A DNA stretch of 64,000 bases from NCBI GenBank assembly GCA_963810915.1, contig CAWEPH010000006.1, positions 744,001 through 808,000 of the forward strand, in the 5' to 3' direction. Both the position numbers and the translations under genes were made by a program. Positions 38,261 to 47,250 of this stretch are shown one piece after another (positions within the stretch are counted from its first letter, which is position 1; every line of letters starts with the position of its first letter). Below the pieces are notes generated by a model that saw nothing but the letters and a program-made list of their open reading frames with translations, was not told the origin of the DNA and did no database searches. Source of the stretch: JAOUEA01 sp963810915. GTDB lineage: Bacteria; Actinomycetota; UBA4738; HRBIN12.

Positions 38261-39546
38261 TAGCGGTCCACCCCTCCCATCACGGGATCGACGCTGGCGA
38301 TCGCCGCGATCGCGTCGGCGACGAGGGACCCTTCCACCATCGTGGCGGTGGCCTGCAGGTTCACGAAGGAGGGATCGCGGATCTTCACGCGGTACGGGCG
38401 GTGCTCTCCGTCGGAGACCACGTAGAAGCCGAGCTCGCCCCGCGGCGATTCGACGGCCTGGTAGACCTCCCCCGGGGGCACCTCCACGCCCTGGGTCACC
38501 ATCTTGAAGTGATGGATCAGGGATTCCATCGACTCCTCCATGATGTGGCGCAGATATTCCGGATCGTTGCCGATGCCGTCGGGACCCACCGAGAGCTTGG
38601 CCGGCCACGCCACCTTCGGGTCCTCGACCATGACCGGGCCCGGCTCCTCGAGGCGTTCCAGGCACTGCGCCACGATCTTCATGGACTCGCGCATCTCGGC
38701 GAGGCGGATCAGGTACCGGCCGTACGCGTCCCCCTCGGTACGCACCGGCACCTCGAAGTCGTAGGTCTCGTACCCGGAGTAGGGCGCATCCTTGCGGACG
38801 TCCGCCGGCACCCCGGCCGAACGCAGGATCGGGCCCGTAACCCCGAACGCCAGGGCGTCCTCGGCGGAGAGCACGCCGACGCCCACGTTGCGCTCCAGCC
38901 AGATCGGGTTCTCGTTGAGGATGGATTCGTACTCGTCGATCCGTTTGGGCATCTCCTGCAGGAACCTCTCGATCTTGGGGATGCCCTCGTCGTCGATGTC
39001 CATGATCACGCCGCCGATGCGGATGTAGTTGTGGTTCATCCGCAGCCCGGTGGTGCCCTCGAAGATGTCGAGCAGCACCTCGCGCTCGCGGAAGCCGTAG
39101 AGCATCACGCTCACGGCGCCGAGCTCCAGACCGCCGGTCGCCAGCCAGATCAGGTGCGAGGAGATGCGGTTCAGCTCGTTGAAGAGCACGCGGAGGACCT
39201 GCGCGCGGGGCGGCGCTTCGATCCCGAGCAGCCGCTCGACGGCGAGGCAGTACCCCAGTTCGTTGAAGAACGGCGAGAGGTAGTCGGCCCGGGTGACGAA
39301 CGTGATGCCTTGACCCCACGTGCGGTACTCGGTGTTCTTCTCGATGCCGGTGTGGAGGTAGCCGATCACGGGCCGGCAGCTGATCACGGTCTCGCCGTCG
39401 AGCTCGAGCAGGAGGCGAAGCACCCCGTGCGTGGACGGGTGCTGCGGCCCCATGTTGATGATCATGGTCTCCTGGCGGATCTCGCCGGAGGCGTCGCGCA
39501 CCTCTCGCTCTGCGGCGGCCATCGGCTCGAACGGCGTGTCCTGCAT
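38260..39546 (-). CDS. nuoD: NADH-quinone oxidoreductase subunit D
   Basis: 49-kDa subunit of the quinone site, 428 residues, unbroken. Seen: MGPQHPSTHGVLRLLLELDG (quinone-site His), GYLHTGIEKNTEYRTW, RADYLSPFFNELGY, NRISSHLIWLATG and the C-terminal SPRGELGFYVVSDGE. It is the only NuoD in the window; the partial set at 16741-25429 has none and might borrow this one. Start ATG 39546, eight bases after nuoC. Confidence 0.96.
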   Translation of the reverse strand: MQDTPFEPMAAAEREVRDASGEIRQETMIINMGPQHPSTHGVLRLLLELDGETVISCRPVIGYLHTGIEKNTEYRTWGQGITFVTRADYLSPFFNELGYCLAVERLLGIEAPPRAQVLRVLFNELNRISSHLIWLATGGLELGAVSVMLYGFREREVLLDIFEGTTGLRMNHNYIRIGGVIMDIDDEGIPKIERFLQEMPKRIDEYESILNENPIWLERNVGVGVLSAEDALAFGVTGPILRSAGVPADVRKDAPYSGYETYDFEVPVRTEGDAYGRYLIRLAEMRESMKIVAQCLERLEEPGPVMVEDPKVAWPAKLSVGPDGIGNDPEYLRHIMEESMESLIHHFKMVTQGVEVPPGEVYQAVESPRGELGFYVVSDGEHRPYRVKIRDPSFVNLQATATMVEGSLVADAIAAIASVDPVMGGVDR

Positions 39547-39554
39547 CGTTCCTC

Positions 39555-40055
39555 TTACGTGCCCAGCCGTGTGTCGATGGGCGGGATGAACGCGCCCTTG
39601 TAGCGCGTGTCCACGCCGCCGAGCTCCTCGGTCTTGCGCAGCGGATGGCCCTCCCACCCATCCGGCAGCAGGATCCGGGTGAGGTCGGGATGGCCGTCGA
39701 AGATGATGCCGTAGAAGTCGAACACCTCGCGCTCGTGCCAGTTCGCGGTGGGGAACATCGGGGTGACGCTCGGCACGTGTGGGTCCTCCTCCGTCAGACC
39801 CACCTTCACGCGCGTGCGGTGGTGGTGCTCGATCGAGCGCAGCTCGTAGACCACCCAGAAGCGGGGGTCCTTGCCGGGCCAGTCGGTGGCCGTCACGCAC
39901 GACAGGAAGCCGAGCGCGAGGTCGGGGTCCTCTCGCAGGAACGCGAGGGTGTCCAGCAGCTCGTCGCGCCCGACGAGCGCGGTCACCTCACCGCGCGCCA
40001 CGAACGTGTCGGGGCATCGCGGGCGGATCCGATCCGCGATCTCCTGGGGCCTCAC
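39555..40055 (-). CDS. nuoC: NADH-quinone oxidoreductase subunit C, complete set
   Basis: 30-kDa peripheral subunit, 166 residues. GTG 40055 overlaps the nuoB stop (GTGA). Seen: DWPGKDPRFWVVYELRSIEH, HHHRTRVKVGLTEEDPHVPS, NWHEREVFDFYGIIFDGHP and GHPLRKTEEL. Separate from NuoD, as in most actinobacteria. Confidence 0.95.
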   Translation of the reverse strand: MRPQEIADRIRPRCPDTFVARGEVTALVGRDELLDTLAFLREDPDLALGFLSCVTATDWPGKDPRFWVVYELRSIEHHHRTRVKVGLTEEDPHVPSVTPMFPTANWHEREVFDFYGIIFDGHPDLTRILLPDGWEGHPLRKTEELGGVDTRYKGAFIPPIDTRLGT

Positions 40056-40570
40056 TTGAAGGGCTCCTCGGTGCGGACCTTCTCCTGCAGGGTGAGGATG
40101 CCGTACATCAGCATCTCGGGCTTCGGCGGGCACCCCGGCACGTAGACGTCCACCGGCACGATCGTGTCGACGCCCTGCACGATCGCGTAGTTCGTGAACA
40201 TCCCGCCGGCCGAGGCGCAGACCCCCATCGAGATCACCCATCGAGGCTCGGGCATCTGGTCGTAGATGCGCCGGAGCACCGGGGCCATCTTCTGGCTCAC
40301 GCGGCCGGCGACGATCATCAGGTCGGCCTGGCGCGGCGAGGCACGGAAGAGCTCCATCCCCCACCTGGAGAGGTCGTACTGCCCCGCGCCGGTCGACATC
40401 ATCTCGATCGCGCAGCACGCCAGCCCGAACGTCGCCGGCCACATCGATTGCTTCCGCGCCCAGCCCGCCGCGCGATCGATGGTGGTCAACAGGACGCCGC
40501 GCTTGACCTCTTCCTCGATCTCCTCGGGCGTCTTCCCGAGCTGCACGCCCTCGACGCGCTCAACGGGCAC
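40052..40570 (-). CDS. nuoB: NADH-quinone oxidoreductase subunit B, complete set
   Basis: N2-cluster subunit, 172 residues from GTG 40570. Ligands Cys52, Cys53 (GLACCAIEMM), Cys118 (SMGVCASAGGM) and Cys147 (VPGCPPKPE). An N-terminal extension of about 25 residues (PEEIEEEVKRG) distinguishes it from the partial-set NuoB. Overlaps nuoA by 11 bases. Confidence 0.95.
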   Translation of the reverse strand: MPVERVEGVQLGKTPEEIEEEVKRGVLLTTIDRAAGWARKQSMWPATFGLACCAIEMMSTGAGQYDLSRWGMELFRASPRQADLMIVAGRVSQKMAPVLRRIYDQMPEPRWVISMGVCASAGGMFTNYAIVQGVDTIVPVDVYVPGCPPKPEMLMYGILTLQEKVRTEEPFK

Positions 40571-41012
40571 CGACGGCCTCCTGGGTCTCCACGCGCCGCT
40601 CGAACCCGGGCTGCAGGGCTTCGTCGATCGGGGTGACCTGGTCGCTCGACCAGTCGAAGCCCCCCTTGCGCCAGATGTAGACGTAGGCCACGAACACGAG
40701 ACCGATGAACACGGCCATCTCCACGAGCCCGAAGAGACCGAGCTGTCGGAAGGTCACGGCCCAGGGGAAGAGGAAGATCGTCTCGACGTCGAAGATGATG
40801 AAGAGCATCGCCACGACGTAGAACTTCACGCTGAACTTCTCGCCACGCGGCAGACGGACGGGGTCGTTGCCGCACTCGTAGGCGGAGAGCTTGACGGGGT
40901 TCGGGTGATTCGGGCGCATGAACCGCGACGCGACCAACGAGCCGGCCGCGAAGACCACGGCCAGCACCGCCATGGCGATGATCGGCAGGTAGTCCGTCAG
41001 CACGGGCGGCAT
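40560..41012 (-). CDS. nuoA: NADH-quinone oxidoreductase subunit A, complete set
   Basis: Three-helix membrane subunit, 150 residues with an unusually long polar C-terminal tail (about 30 residues after YIWRKGGFDW). Conserved YECGNDPVRLPRGEKFSVKF and FIIFDVETIFLFPWAVTF. ATG 41012 lies seven bases after the stop of the geranylgeranyl reductase gene, so the two are co-transcribed. Confidence 0.95.
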   Translation of the reverse strand: MPPVLTDYLPIIAMAVLAVVFAAGSLVASRFMRPNHPNPVKLSAYECGNDPVRLPRGEKFSVKFYVVAMLFIIFDVETIFLFPWAVTFRQLGLFGLVEMAVFIGLVFVAYVYIWRKGGFDWSSDQVTPIDEALQPGFERRVETQEAVGAR

Positions 41013-41019
41013 CCTACTG

Positions 41020-42274
41020 TCATGACGCCTTCCCCAACCGTTCGATGACGTAGAAGAGCTTGTCCTGGGCGTCGCCGTCCCGTCCGTCGGTGAGGTTGGC
41101 CATCAGCCGCATCGCGAACCCCATCATCCGCTCGTTGGGCAAGAGGTACTTGGTGGCGCGGCCCATGATCGCGGGGCGGCCGATGACCCGCGCGAAGACC
41201 CGGCCGACGGAGAAGTAGCGACCGTATCGCTCGTTGAGCATCGTCGGGTACATCATCGCGATGCCGGGGCGGTCCTTCACGAGCGCCTCGTGCGTCAGCT
41301 CGGCGGCCATCTCCGCGGTCTCGATCGCGTAGGCGATGCCCTTCACCGTTGAACGGGTTCACGGCGCCGGCGGCATCACCCACCAGCAACAGCCCCGGCA
41401 CGGCCTGCGGCACTGCGGTTCATGCTCATGGGGAGCGGACCCGAGAGCAGGCGCCCCTCGGCATGCTCCTCGTCGATCTCCCAGTCGGCGGGGAGCATCG
41501 TCGAGAAGGCGTTGAACAGGCGCTGCGCGGAGATCTTCTTGAAGTCCTTGAAGGTGTTGAGGAGCCCCGCACCCAGGTTGATCCGACCGCCCGCGACGGG
41601 GAAGAGCCACCCGTAGCCCGGCAGCAGCATGTCGCCTTCCCAGAGGTCGAGCCAGGACTCGAACCACGGGCCGGGGTGGTACGGCGTGCGGTAGTAGCGG
41701 CGCGCTGCGATACCCAGCGGACGCGACGCGTCGCGTCGCACGCCGGCGGGCGTCGCGAAGCGGCTGGCGGCGCCGTCGGCCGCGATCACGAACCGGGCGC
41801 GGATCTCGGTGGGCTCGGCGTCCTTCTCGTCTGCGGGTCGAACGGTTGCGCCGCGGACCCATCCGTCCTCCAGGATCGGATCGAGGACCTCGGTGCGCTC
41901 CATCATCCGGGCGCCGGCCTTCTGGGCGCGCTCGGCGAGCAGCGCGTCGAAGATCGTGGCGCGTCATCACGAGGCCGTAGCCCGGGAAGTCGGCGAGCTC
42001 CGGCCACGGCAGGTCGATCGTGGCGGAGCGCGAGTGCACGCGCAGCCCGAGCACCCGCTCGAATCCGGGCTGATCCGGGTCGATGCCCATGCGCAAGCAT
42101 CGCCGCGACGCCGCGAGGGGTGAGGCCGTCTCCGCACACCTTCTCGCGCGGGAACGAGGCCTTGTCGATCAGCGTCACGTCGAGCCCGTGGCGCGCGAGG
42201 TGGTACGCCGCGGCGGAGCCTCCAGGACCCGCCCCCACGACCAGGACGTCGGTCTCGATGCGTTGCGGACTCAC
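41020..42274 (-). CDS. Geranylgeranyl-reductase-family FAD oxidoreductase (four frameshifts)
   Basis: A flavoprotein that saturates isoprenoid double bonds; beside nuo genes it most likely acts on the menaquinone side chain. Pieces: TDVLVVGAGPGGSAAAYHLA (FAD, N-terminal), FPREKVCGDGLTPRGVAAML, then IDPDQPGFERVLGLRVHS, FVIAADGAASRFATPAGV, GYGWLFPVAGGRINLGAGLL and AYAIETAEMAAELTHEAL. Shifts near 42095, 41955, 41408 and 41350; the total is one base over a multiple of three, as four insertions give. Start GTG 42274. First gene of the reductase-nuo-polyprenyl synthase operon, 17 bases below a perfect Rex site. Confidence 0.85.
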
Positions 42275-42290
42275 GGCATCCCCCCGGAGC

Positions 42291-42308
42291 TTGTGAAAGT
42301 CTTCACAA
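42291..42308 (-). promoter_or_regulatory. Rex operator A (perfect consensus)
   Basis: TTGTGAA-AGTC-TTCACAA is an exact match to the known Rex consensus TTGTGAA-N4-TTCACAA. It sits 17-34 bases before the reductase start codon and just after the predicted transcription start, a repressing position. Confidence 0.85.
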
Positions 42309-42319
42309 AGTGCCTTCAC

Positions 42320-42325
42320 AGGCTA
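42320..42325 (-). promoter_or_regulatory. -10 box TAGCCT of the reductase-nuo operon
   Basis: Minus-strand TAGCCT between the two Rex sites. It would place the transcript start near 42313, directly in front of operator A. Confidence 0.4.
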
Positions 42326-42354
42326 CCGCAACTCGTTCGAACCCCCTGGGCAGC

Positions 42355-42374
42355 CTCGTGAAAACGTTCACGAG
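42355..42374 (-). promoter_or_regulatory. Rex operator B
   Basis: CTCGTGAA-AACG-TTCACGAG is a perfect 20-bp palindrome with the Rex core GTGAA-N4-TTCAC; the outer T-T pair is replaced by C-G. Centred 65 bp upstream of operator A (about six helical turns), near -51 of the predicted start. Confidence 0.72.
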
Positions 42375-42409
42375 CGAGGCTACGCCGGGCCCTGGGGAAC
42401 CGCAATCCC

Positions 42410-42841
42410 TCAGCCGGCGCGGTGGTCCCAGGCGTCCACCCGTGAGGGCACCACCCGCAGGAATCCGAGCGCCGGGACGGCCTCCGTGAGGCGTTCGAAC
42501 CCGTCGGCACCCAGCATCGTGCGGTACTTCTCGTGCCAGGCGGACATGGGCGCGCGAAGATCCGGATGCTCGGCCGGCAGGAGCTCGGCCACGCCCTCGA
42601 TCCGCACCCCGGCGATCTCCGCCCAGTCGCGGCCCCGGTCGATCACGACCGAGACGCGTTGGTCCCGCAGCCCGTGCTCCCACGTGGTGTCGCCCACGCG
42701 CGTGGCGACGTAGAGCGCGTCGTCACGCCAGACGAACCACCGGGTGGCGACGTACGGGCCGCCGTCCGGACGCACCGTCCCCAGCCGGCACGCCGGCACG
42801 TCCTTGAACGCGCGCCGCAGGGTCTCGACGTCGTCGTTCAC
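42410..42841 (-). CDS. Pyridoxamine-5'-phosphate-oxidase-like split-barrel protein
   Basis: A 143-residue flavin/F420-binding split-barrel protein. Seen: CRLGTVRPDGGPYVATRWFV, RVSVVIDRG and GVRIEGVAELLPA, the usual three strands of the pnpOx-like fold. Actinobacterial members often use F420 or FMN to reduce small molecules or bind heme; this cannot be decided here. GTG 42841 overlaps the stop of the polyprenyl synthase (GTGA), so the pair is coupled. Confidence 0.8.
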   Translation of the reverse strand: MNDDVETLRRAFKDVPACRLGTVRPDGGPYVATRWFVWRDDALYVATRVGDTTWEHGLRDQRVSVVIDRGRDWAEIAGVRIEGVAELLPAEHPDLRAPMSAWHEKYRTMLGADGFERLTEAVPALGFLRVVPSRVDAWDHRAG

Positions 42842-43710
42842 GGCATCTCCAGGAGACGGGCGAGCGCGTCGAGGGCGGCGGCGCCCTCGGGGGCGAGCGC
42901 GCCCGCATCGAGCGCCGCGCGGGCCCGCGCGACGAGCGCGTTCACCTCGCTCGGCGTAGCGCCGTGCGTCGCCTCCCGGTCATGGAGATCGTCCCGGAGC
43001 TGGAAGGCTTCGCCGAGCGGTGCACCGAACCGCGCGAGGGCGTCCTCGGCCGCCGCGGACGCGTCGGCCAGCGCCGCGCCTATGAGGATCGGCCCCTCCA
43101 CCGTGTAGACCCCGCCCTTGAGGACGGCGGCGCGGCGCGCCGACGCCGGGTCGACGTCGCAGACCCGCCACGTCGAGGAACTGGCCCTCCGCCATCTCGG
43201 TGCGCATCCGGTGATACCGGGCGAGGGCTCCGGCGAGCCGATCGGGCGCGAACCCGGAGTCGAGGAGCAGCCGGTCGGCGAGGACCGCGGCGAGGTCCCC
43301 GGCGAGGATCGCGGCGGAGCGCCCGAACGCCTCGGGATCCACCGGAGGCCGAGCCGAACGGCCTCCGCGGCGAGGTGCGGCGCGCTCGCGGGCACGCCCC
43401 GGCGCTGCGTCGCGTCGTCCATCAGGTCGTCGTGGATCAGCGCCATCGTGTGCAGCAGCTCGAGCGCGGCTGACGCGCGCACGATCGCGTCGCCGTCGAT
43501 GCCCCCCGTCGCCCGGTAGCCCCAGTAGCAGAAGGCAGGTCGCAGGCGTTTGCCGCCGGCCGCCACGATGCGGCGCACCTCGTCGAGAGGCATCGTGGCG
43601 CGGGGGTCGTCGGCCACCGTCTCCTCGCGACAGGCGGACAGGAACGCGTCCAGGGCGGCGTCGACGCGCGCACGCAGGCCCGGGAACGTGGCGGGAACGG
43701 TGTCGATCAC
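42838..43710 (-). CDS. Short-chain polyprenyl diphosphate synthase (two frameshifts)
   Basis: Prenyltransferase making farnesyl or geranylgeranyl diphosphate, about 290 residues. GTG 43710 (VIDTVPATFPGL). Seen: AAGGKRLRPAFCYWGYRA, first Asp motif IHDDLMDDATQRRG, then in another frame GRSAAILAGDLAAVLADRLL, and finally the second motif FQLRDDLHD. Shifts near 43345 and 43165 return to the first frame. It differs clearly from the long-chain enzyme at 25487-26500. Divergent from ctaA. Farnesyl diphosphate is the CtaB substrate, so the neighbourhood is functional. Confidence 0.83.
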   Translation of the reverse strand: MIDTVPATFPGLRARVDAALDAFLSACREETVADDPRATMPLDEVRRIVAAGGKRLRPAFCYWGYRATGGIDGDAIVRASAALELLHTMALIHDDLMDDATQRRGVPASAPHLAAEAVRLGLRWIPRRSGAPPRSSPGTSPRSSPTGCSSTPGSRPIGSPEPSPGITGCAPRWRRASSSTWRVCDVDPASARRAAVLKGGVYTVEGPILIGAALADASAAAEDALARFGAPLGEAFQLRDDLHDREATHGATPSEVNALVARARAALDAGALAPEGAAALDALARLLEMP

Positions 43711-43751
43711 CGCGCCCAGTATCGCAAGGCGCGGGCCGGAGCGGCGGGGAC

Positions 43752-43757
43752 TATCAT
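43752..43757 (+). promoter_or_regulatory. -10 box TATCAT before ctaA
   Basis: TATCAT ends 11 bases before ATG 43769 with no Shine-Dalgarno sequence, implying a leader of a few bases at most. Confidence 0.4.
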
Positions 43758-43768
43758 CTAGCTCGCCC

Positions 43769-44746
43769 ATGGAGCTCCGACGCTTCCGTACGCTCGCCGC
43801 CGCCACCGCCGTCACCACCATCGTGCTGTTCGCGGTGGGCGGCCTGGTGCGCGGGACGGGGTCGGGCCTCGGCTGCGACACCTGGCCCACCTGCTTCCCG
43901 GGTCAGCTCTTCCCGGCCGGCACCATCCATTCCCTGATCGAGTTCTCCCACCGGTTCCTCGTGTTCGTCTCCTCGATCCTCGTGGTCGGCCACGGCGTTC
44001 TTCGCGTGGCGCGACTTCCGGCCCGTGAAGGCTCTCCTGTGGCCCGCGCTCGCGGCGGTCCCGCTCGTGTTCGGCCAAGCGGTGCTCGGGGGGATCGTGG
44101 TCAAGACGGAGCTGAACCCGTGGTGGGTCACCGCGCACTTCGCCGTGGCGCTCGCGTTCGTCGCCGACGTGACCTTCGTCGCCGCCACCGCGTTCATGCT
44201 CGACCGCCGGCGCGAGGACGAGGATCCCGCGCGAGACCGGGGTTTCGCGAGGCTCGCCGTGTGGACGACGGTCGCCACGGGCGCGCTGCTGCTGGTGGGC
44301 ACCTACGTGCGCGCGAAGGGCGCCGGTCTCGCGTTCACGGACTGGCCTCTGATGGACGGGAAGCTCGTCCCGGCCCTCGGCGGCGCCCGACACGGCGATG
44401 TTCGCCCACCGGGTGCTCGCCGCCCTGGTCTTCGTGCTCGTGCTCTACGTGCTCGTGCGGGCCCGCACGATGGCCCCGCGCTCACGGACCCTCGTGCGGC
44501 TCTCCACGGTCGCGGCCTCGCTCTTCGTGGCCCAGATCGTCGTGGGCGCGGCGCAGGTCTGGACCCATCTGCGGCCGTGGGCGGTCGTGCTGCACGTCGC
44601 CCTGTCGGTGCTGATCTGGGCGACGCTCGTGACGCTCGCGACCGTGGCATGCGGCATCGGCGTGCGCGTCGGGCCCGATACCGTCCCCGGGGACGTCGAG
44701 CCGGCGGAGGAGGCCACGACGTCACGAGCCCTCGTACAAGGACCGC
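43769..44746 (+). CDS. ctaA: Heme A synthase (two or more frameshifts)
   Basis: Oxidises the C8 methyl of heme O to heme A for both terminal oxidases. Pieces: MELRRFRTLAAATAVTTIVL, RGTGSGLGCDTWPTCFPGQ (the external Cys pair of the Bacillus-type enzyme), HSLIEFSHRFLVF (E-x-x-H heme ligand helix); shift near 44010; WVTAHFAVALAF, RAKGAGLAFTDWPLMDG; shift near 44385; FAHRVLAALVFVLVLYVLV and WAVVLHVALSVLIW. Eight helices in all. No proper stop is seen; the frame reads on into ctaB, so the 3' end is approximate and probably damaged near 44725. Confidence 0.82.
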
Positions 44747-45608
44747 GTGCAGGCCTACTACCGCCTGACGAAGCCCGAGATCATCTTCCTGCTGCTGGTG
44801 ACCACCGTCCCCGCGATGTTCCTGGCCGCACGCGCCGTCCCGTCCGCCTGGCTGATCCTGGCCACGCTGGTGGGCGGGACCCTCGCCGCCGGATCGGCGA
44901 ACGCGATCAACCAGTACCTCGATCGCGACATCGACGAGGTGATGCGCCGCACGCGCCGGCAGGCCGCTCCCCTCTGCCGCCGTAACGCCCGAGCGCGCGC
45001 TGCGGTTCGGGTTCTTCCTCGGCGCCGTCTCGTTCTTCTTCCTCGCCATCACCGTGAACGTGCTCGCGGCCGAGCTGGCGCTCTCGGCGATCGCCTTCTA
45101 CGTCTTCGTCTACACGATGTGGCTGAAGCGCACGACCACGCAGAACATCGTGATCGGCGGAGCGGCGGGGGCGGTCCCCGCGCTGGTGGGCTGGGCGGCG
45201 GTGACGGGGTCGCTCGCCGCGCCGGCGTGGATCCTCTTCGCGATCGTCTTCGTCTGGACGCCCCCGCACTTCTGGGCGCTCGCGATGCGATACCGGGGCG
45301 ACTATGCGGCCGCGGGCGTGCCGATGCTCCCGGTGGTGAAGGGCGAGCTCGAGACACGGCGCCAGATCTTCCTCTACGCCCTGGTGCTCTTCGGCGTGAC
45401 GCTCCTGCTGGTGCCCGTCGCACACATGGGCTTGGTGTACGTGGCGACCGCGGTGGGGCTCGGCGGCGCCTTCGTCTACCGGGCGCTCCGACTCTGGAGG
45501 ACCGGCGATCCCGCGCGGTCCTGGGGCCTGTTCAAGTTCTCGATCTGGTACCTCGCCGCGCTCTTCGGAGCCGTCGCTGTCGACGCGCTGCTGCCCCTGT
45601 CACGCTGA
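44747..45608 (+). CDS. ctaB: Heme O synthase (protoheme IX farnesyltransferase), one frameshift
   Basis: Adds farnesyl to heme B, the step before CtaA. From GTG 44747: YYRLTKPEIIFLLLVTTVPA, SANAINQYLDRDIDEVMRRT (N-x-x-x-D-x-x-D motif); shift near 44978; NIVIGGAAGAVPALVGW, FVWTPPHFWALAMRYRGDY and MLPVVKGELETRRQIF. About 287 residues. SYKDR lies in frame upstream, so the native start is probably about 15 codons earlier in the damaged ctaA-ctaB junction. Confidence 0.88.
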
Positions 45609-46170
45609 AGGCGACGGCTCCGCCAGCAGTTGATCGATCAGCCCCTGCAGCTCCTGTTCGTTCGTTTCCCCCTGGATCGCCCATCGGATCGTGCCGGACC
45701 GATCGATCGACGTACGTGTCGGGGAGATAGGGGTAGCCGAGCTGGCTCGCGGTCTTGCCGTTCGGGTCATAGAGGCTCGGATAGGTGACCCGGAACTCGT
45801 CCTCGGCCCACCGTGCCGCCGCGATCCGGTCGTCCTGGTAGTTGATCCCCATGAAGCGGACCCGCGCACCGTAGTGGTCCGCGAGGCGTTGGAGCCCCGG
45901 CTGCTCCCGGCGACAAGGCCCGCACCAGGTGGCCCAGACGTTCAGCACGCCCACCTTCCCACGGAGTCGGTCGGTGCTGAGGTCCTCCCCGGTGAGCGAG
46001 CGGCCATCGATGGTTGGCAACGGTTCGTCCATCGCCACCGGGCCGGTGACGACGCCGGTGTCGGTGGGCGTGGATCCTTCGCGCCCCACGAACAGCCAGA
46101 CGCCGGTTCCCACCACCAACACGACGGCCACGACGATCGCCACGGCGGAGGACCTGCGCATGCGACCCAC
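45600..46170 (-). CDS. TlpA/ResA-like thiol-disulfide oxidoreductase (one frameshift)
   Basis: Membrane-anchored thioredoxin-fold protein facing outward. N-terminal helix AVAIVVAVVLVVGTGVWLF (9-27), active site WCGPC (82-86) in NVWATWCGPCRREQPGL, and cis-Pro region PYLPDTYVDR. After a shift near 45700 the normal end reads RWAIQGETNEQELQGLIDQL and stops at 45600. It is likely to reduce CXXCH cysteines for heme attachment or CuA cysteines, with electrons from CcdA. Thirty bases after the cupredoxin gene of the caa3 operon; its end overlaps ctaB by nine bases. Confidence 0.88.
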
Positions 46171-46200
46171 GCTACCAGCGGGTCCGCGGGGAGAAGCGGC

Positions 46201-47250
46201 TCAGCCCGAAGGGGTCGCGGAGGGCCCGCCCGAGGCCGACCCGGACGGGGTCGGGGCTCCCGGCGTCGCGCTCCCTGGCCCGCCGCCACCCGCGCCCGCG
46301 CCGCCTCCCCCGCCGGTCACCTCGAGGGTGCCCTTCATCGTGGGGTGGACATCACACCTGAAGTAGTAGGTGGCTGCCGGGAGCGCCGGCAGGTTGTAGT
46401 CCTGCGTCGCCGGTCCGGTGACGATGTCGCCGGTGAATACGTTCTCGGTGTACGCCGCGTCCTTGAAGACCGCGAAGTTGTGCGGGACGCCCGCGTCCTG
46501 ATTGTCGAACGTGAGCGTGGTGGGTGTGTCGGCCGGCATCGCCAACGTGTCGGTGCTGTATTGGAGGCCTGACGCGGAGATCGAGAGACCACCGCCACCG
46601 GCACCCCCGCCCGGTCCGCCGCCCGCCTCGGACACGGTGATCGTGCCCGTCATCGTGGTTGGGTGCACCGCGCAGTGGAAGAAGTACGTGCCCGTGGTGA
46701 GGCCCTCCACCTGATAGGTCTGGGACGCCGGACCCGTGACGAGGGCCCCCTCGAACACCGTGGGCGCCTTGTCGTCCTTGCCGTCGAAGATCACGACGTT
46801 GTGCTGGACCCCGGTGTCCTTGTTGTCGAGGACCAGGTTCGTGGCCACGCCGGTCTTGAAGCTGAGCTCCGTGGGCTGGAAGCCGTCCTTCGCCGCGTTG
46901 AGTGGGGCCGTGAGGGTCACGGTCTCCGCCTCGCCGCCGGCCCCCTCGCCGGACCCCTTGGGAGCGACCACCAGGGCGACGCCACCGATCATCAGGGCCG
47001 CGCCCAGCACGGCGCCGACCATCGGGAAGAGGGCGGCGCCGCTCACGCGTTTGCGGCTCGCCACGTAGGCCACGATCGAGAAGACCGCGGCCGCGGTGCA
47101 GAGCGCGACCGCGGTGGCGCCCTCCTTCGAGAGGTTCAGAAGGACCCGCGAGAACCCGAACAGCACGAGGCCGATGACCGCCAGGGCGCACACGGGCAGC
47201 AGGATCGGGAGCAGGAGTCCCTGACGATTCTTCGACGGCGAGTCGGTCAT
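46201..47250 (-). CDS. Membrane protein with two cupredoxin domains
   Basis: A 349-residue unbroken protein. N-terminal three helices (12-33, 45-64, 73-95), then outside the membrane two cupredoxin domains joined by a Gly-rich linker (GGGPGGGAGGGG). Domain 1 ligands His150, Cys193, His196, Met200 (HCAVHPTTM); domain 2 ligands His257, Cys299, His302, Met305 (RCDVHPTM). A Gly/Pro/Ser-rich tail follows. It overlaps ctaG by four bases. It could ferry electrons to the oxidase, or hold copper for CuA/CuB assembly next to CtaG. Start ATG 47250. Confidence 0.8.
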   Translation of the reverse strand: MTDSPSKNRQGLLLPILLPVCALAVIGLVLFGFSRVLLNLSKEGATAVALCTAAAVFSIVAYVASRKRVSGAALFPMVGAVLGAALMIGGVALVVAPKGSGEGAGGEAETVTLTAPLNAAKDGFQPTELSFKTGVATNLVLDNKDTGVQHNVVIFDGKDDKAPTVFEGALVTGPASQTYQVEGLTTGTYFFHCAVHPTTMTGTITVSEAGGGPGGGAGGGGLSISASGLQYSTDTLAMPADTPTTLTFDNQDAGVPHNFAVFKDAAYTENVFTGDIVTGPATQDYNLPALPAATYYFRCDVHPTMKGTLEVTGGGGGAGAGGGGPGSATPGAPTPSGSASGGPSATPSG

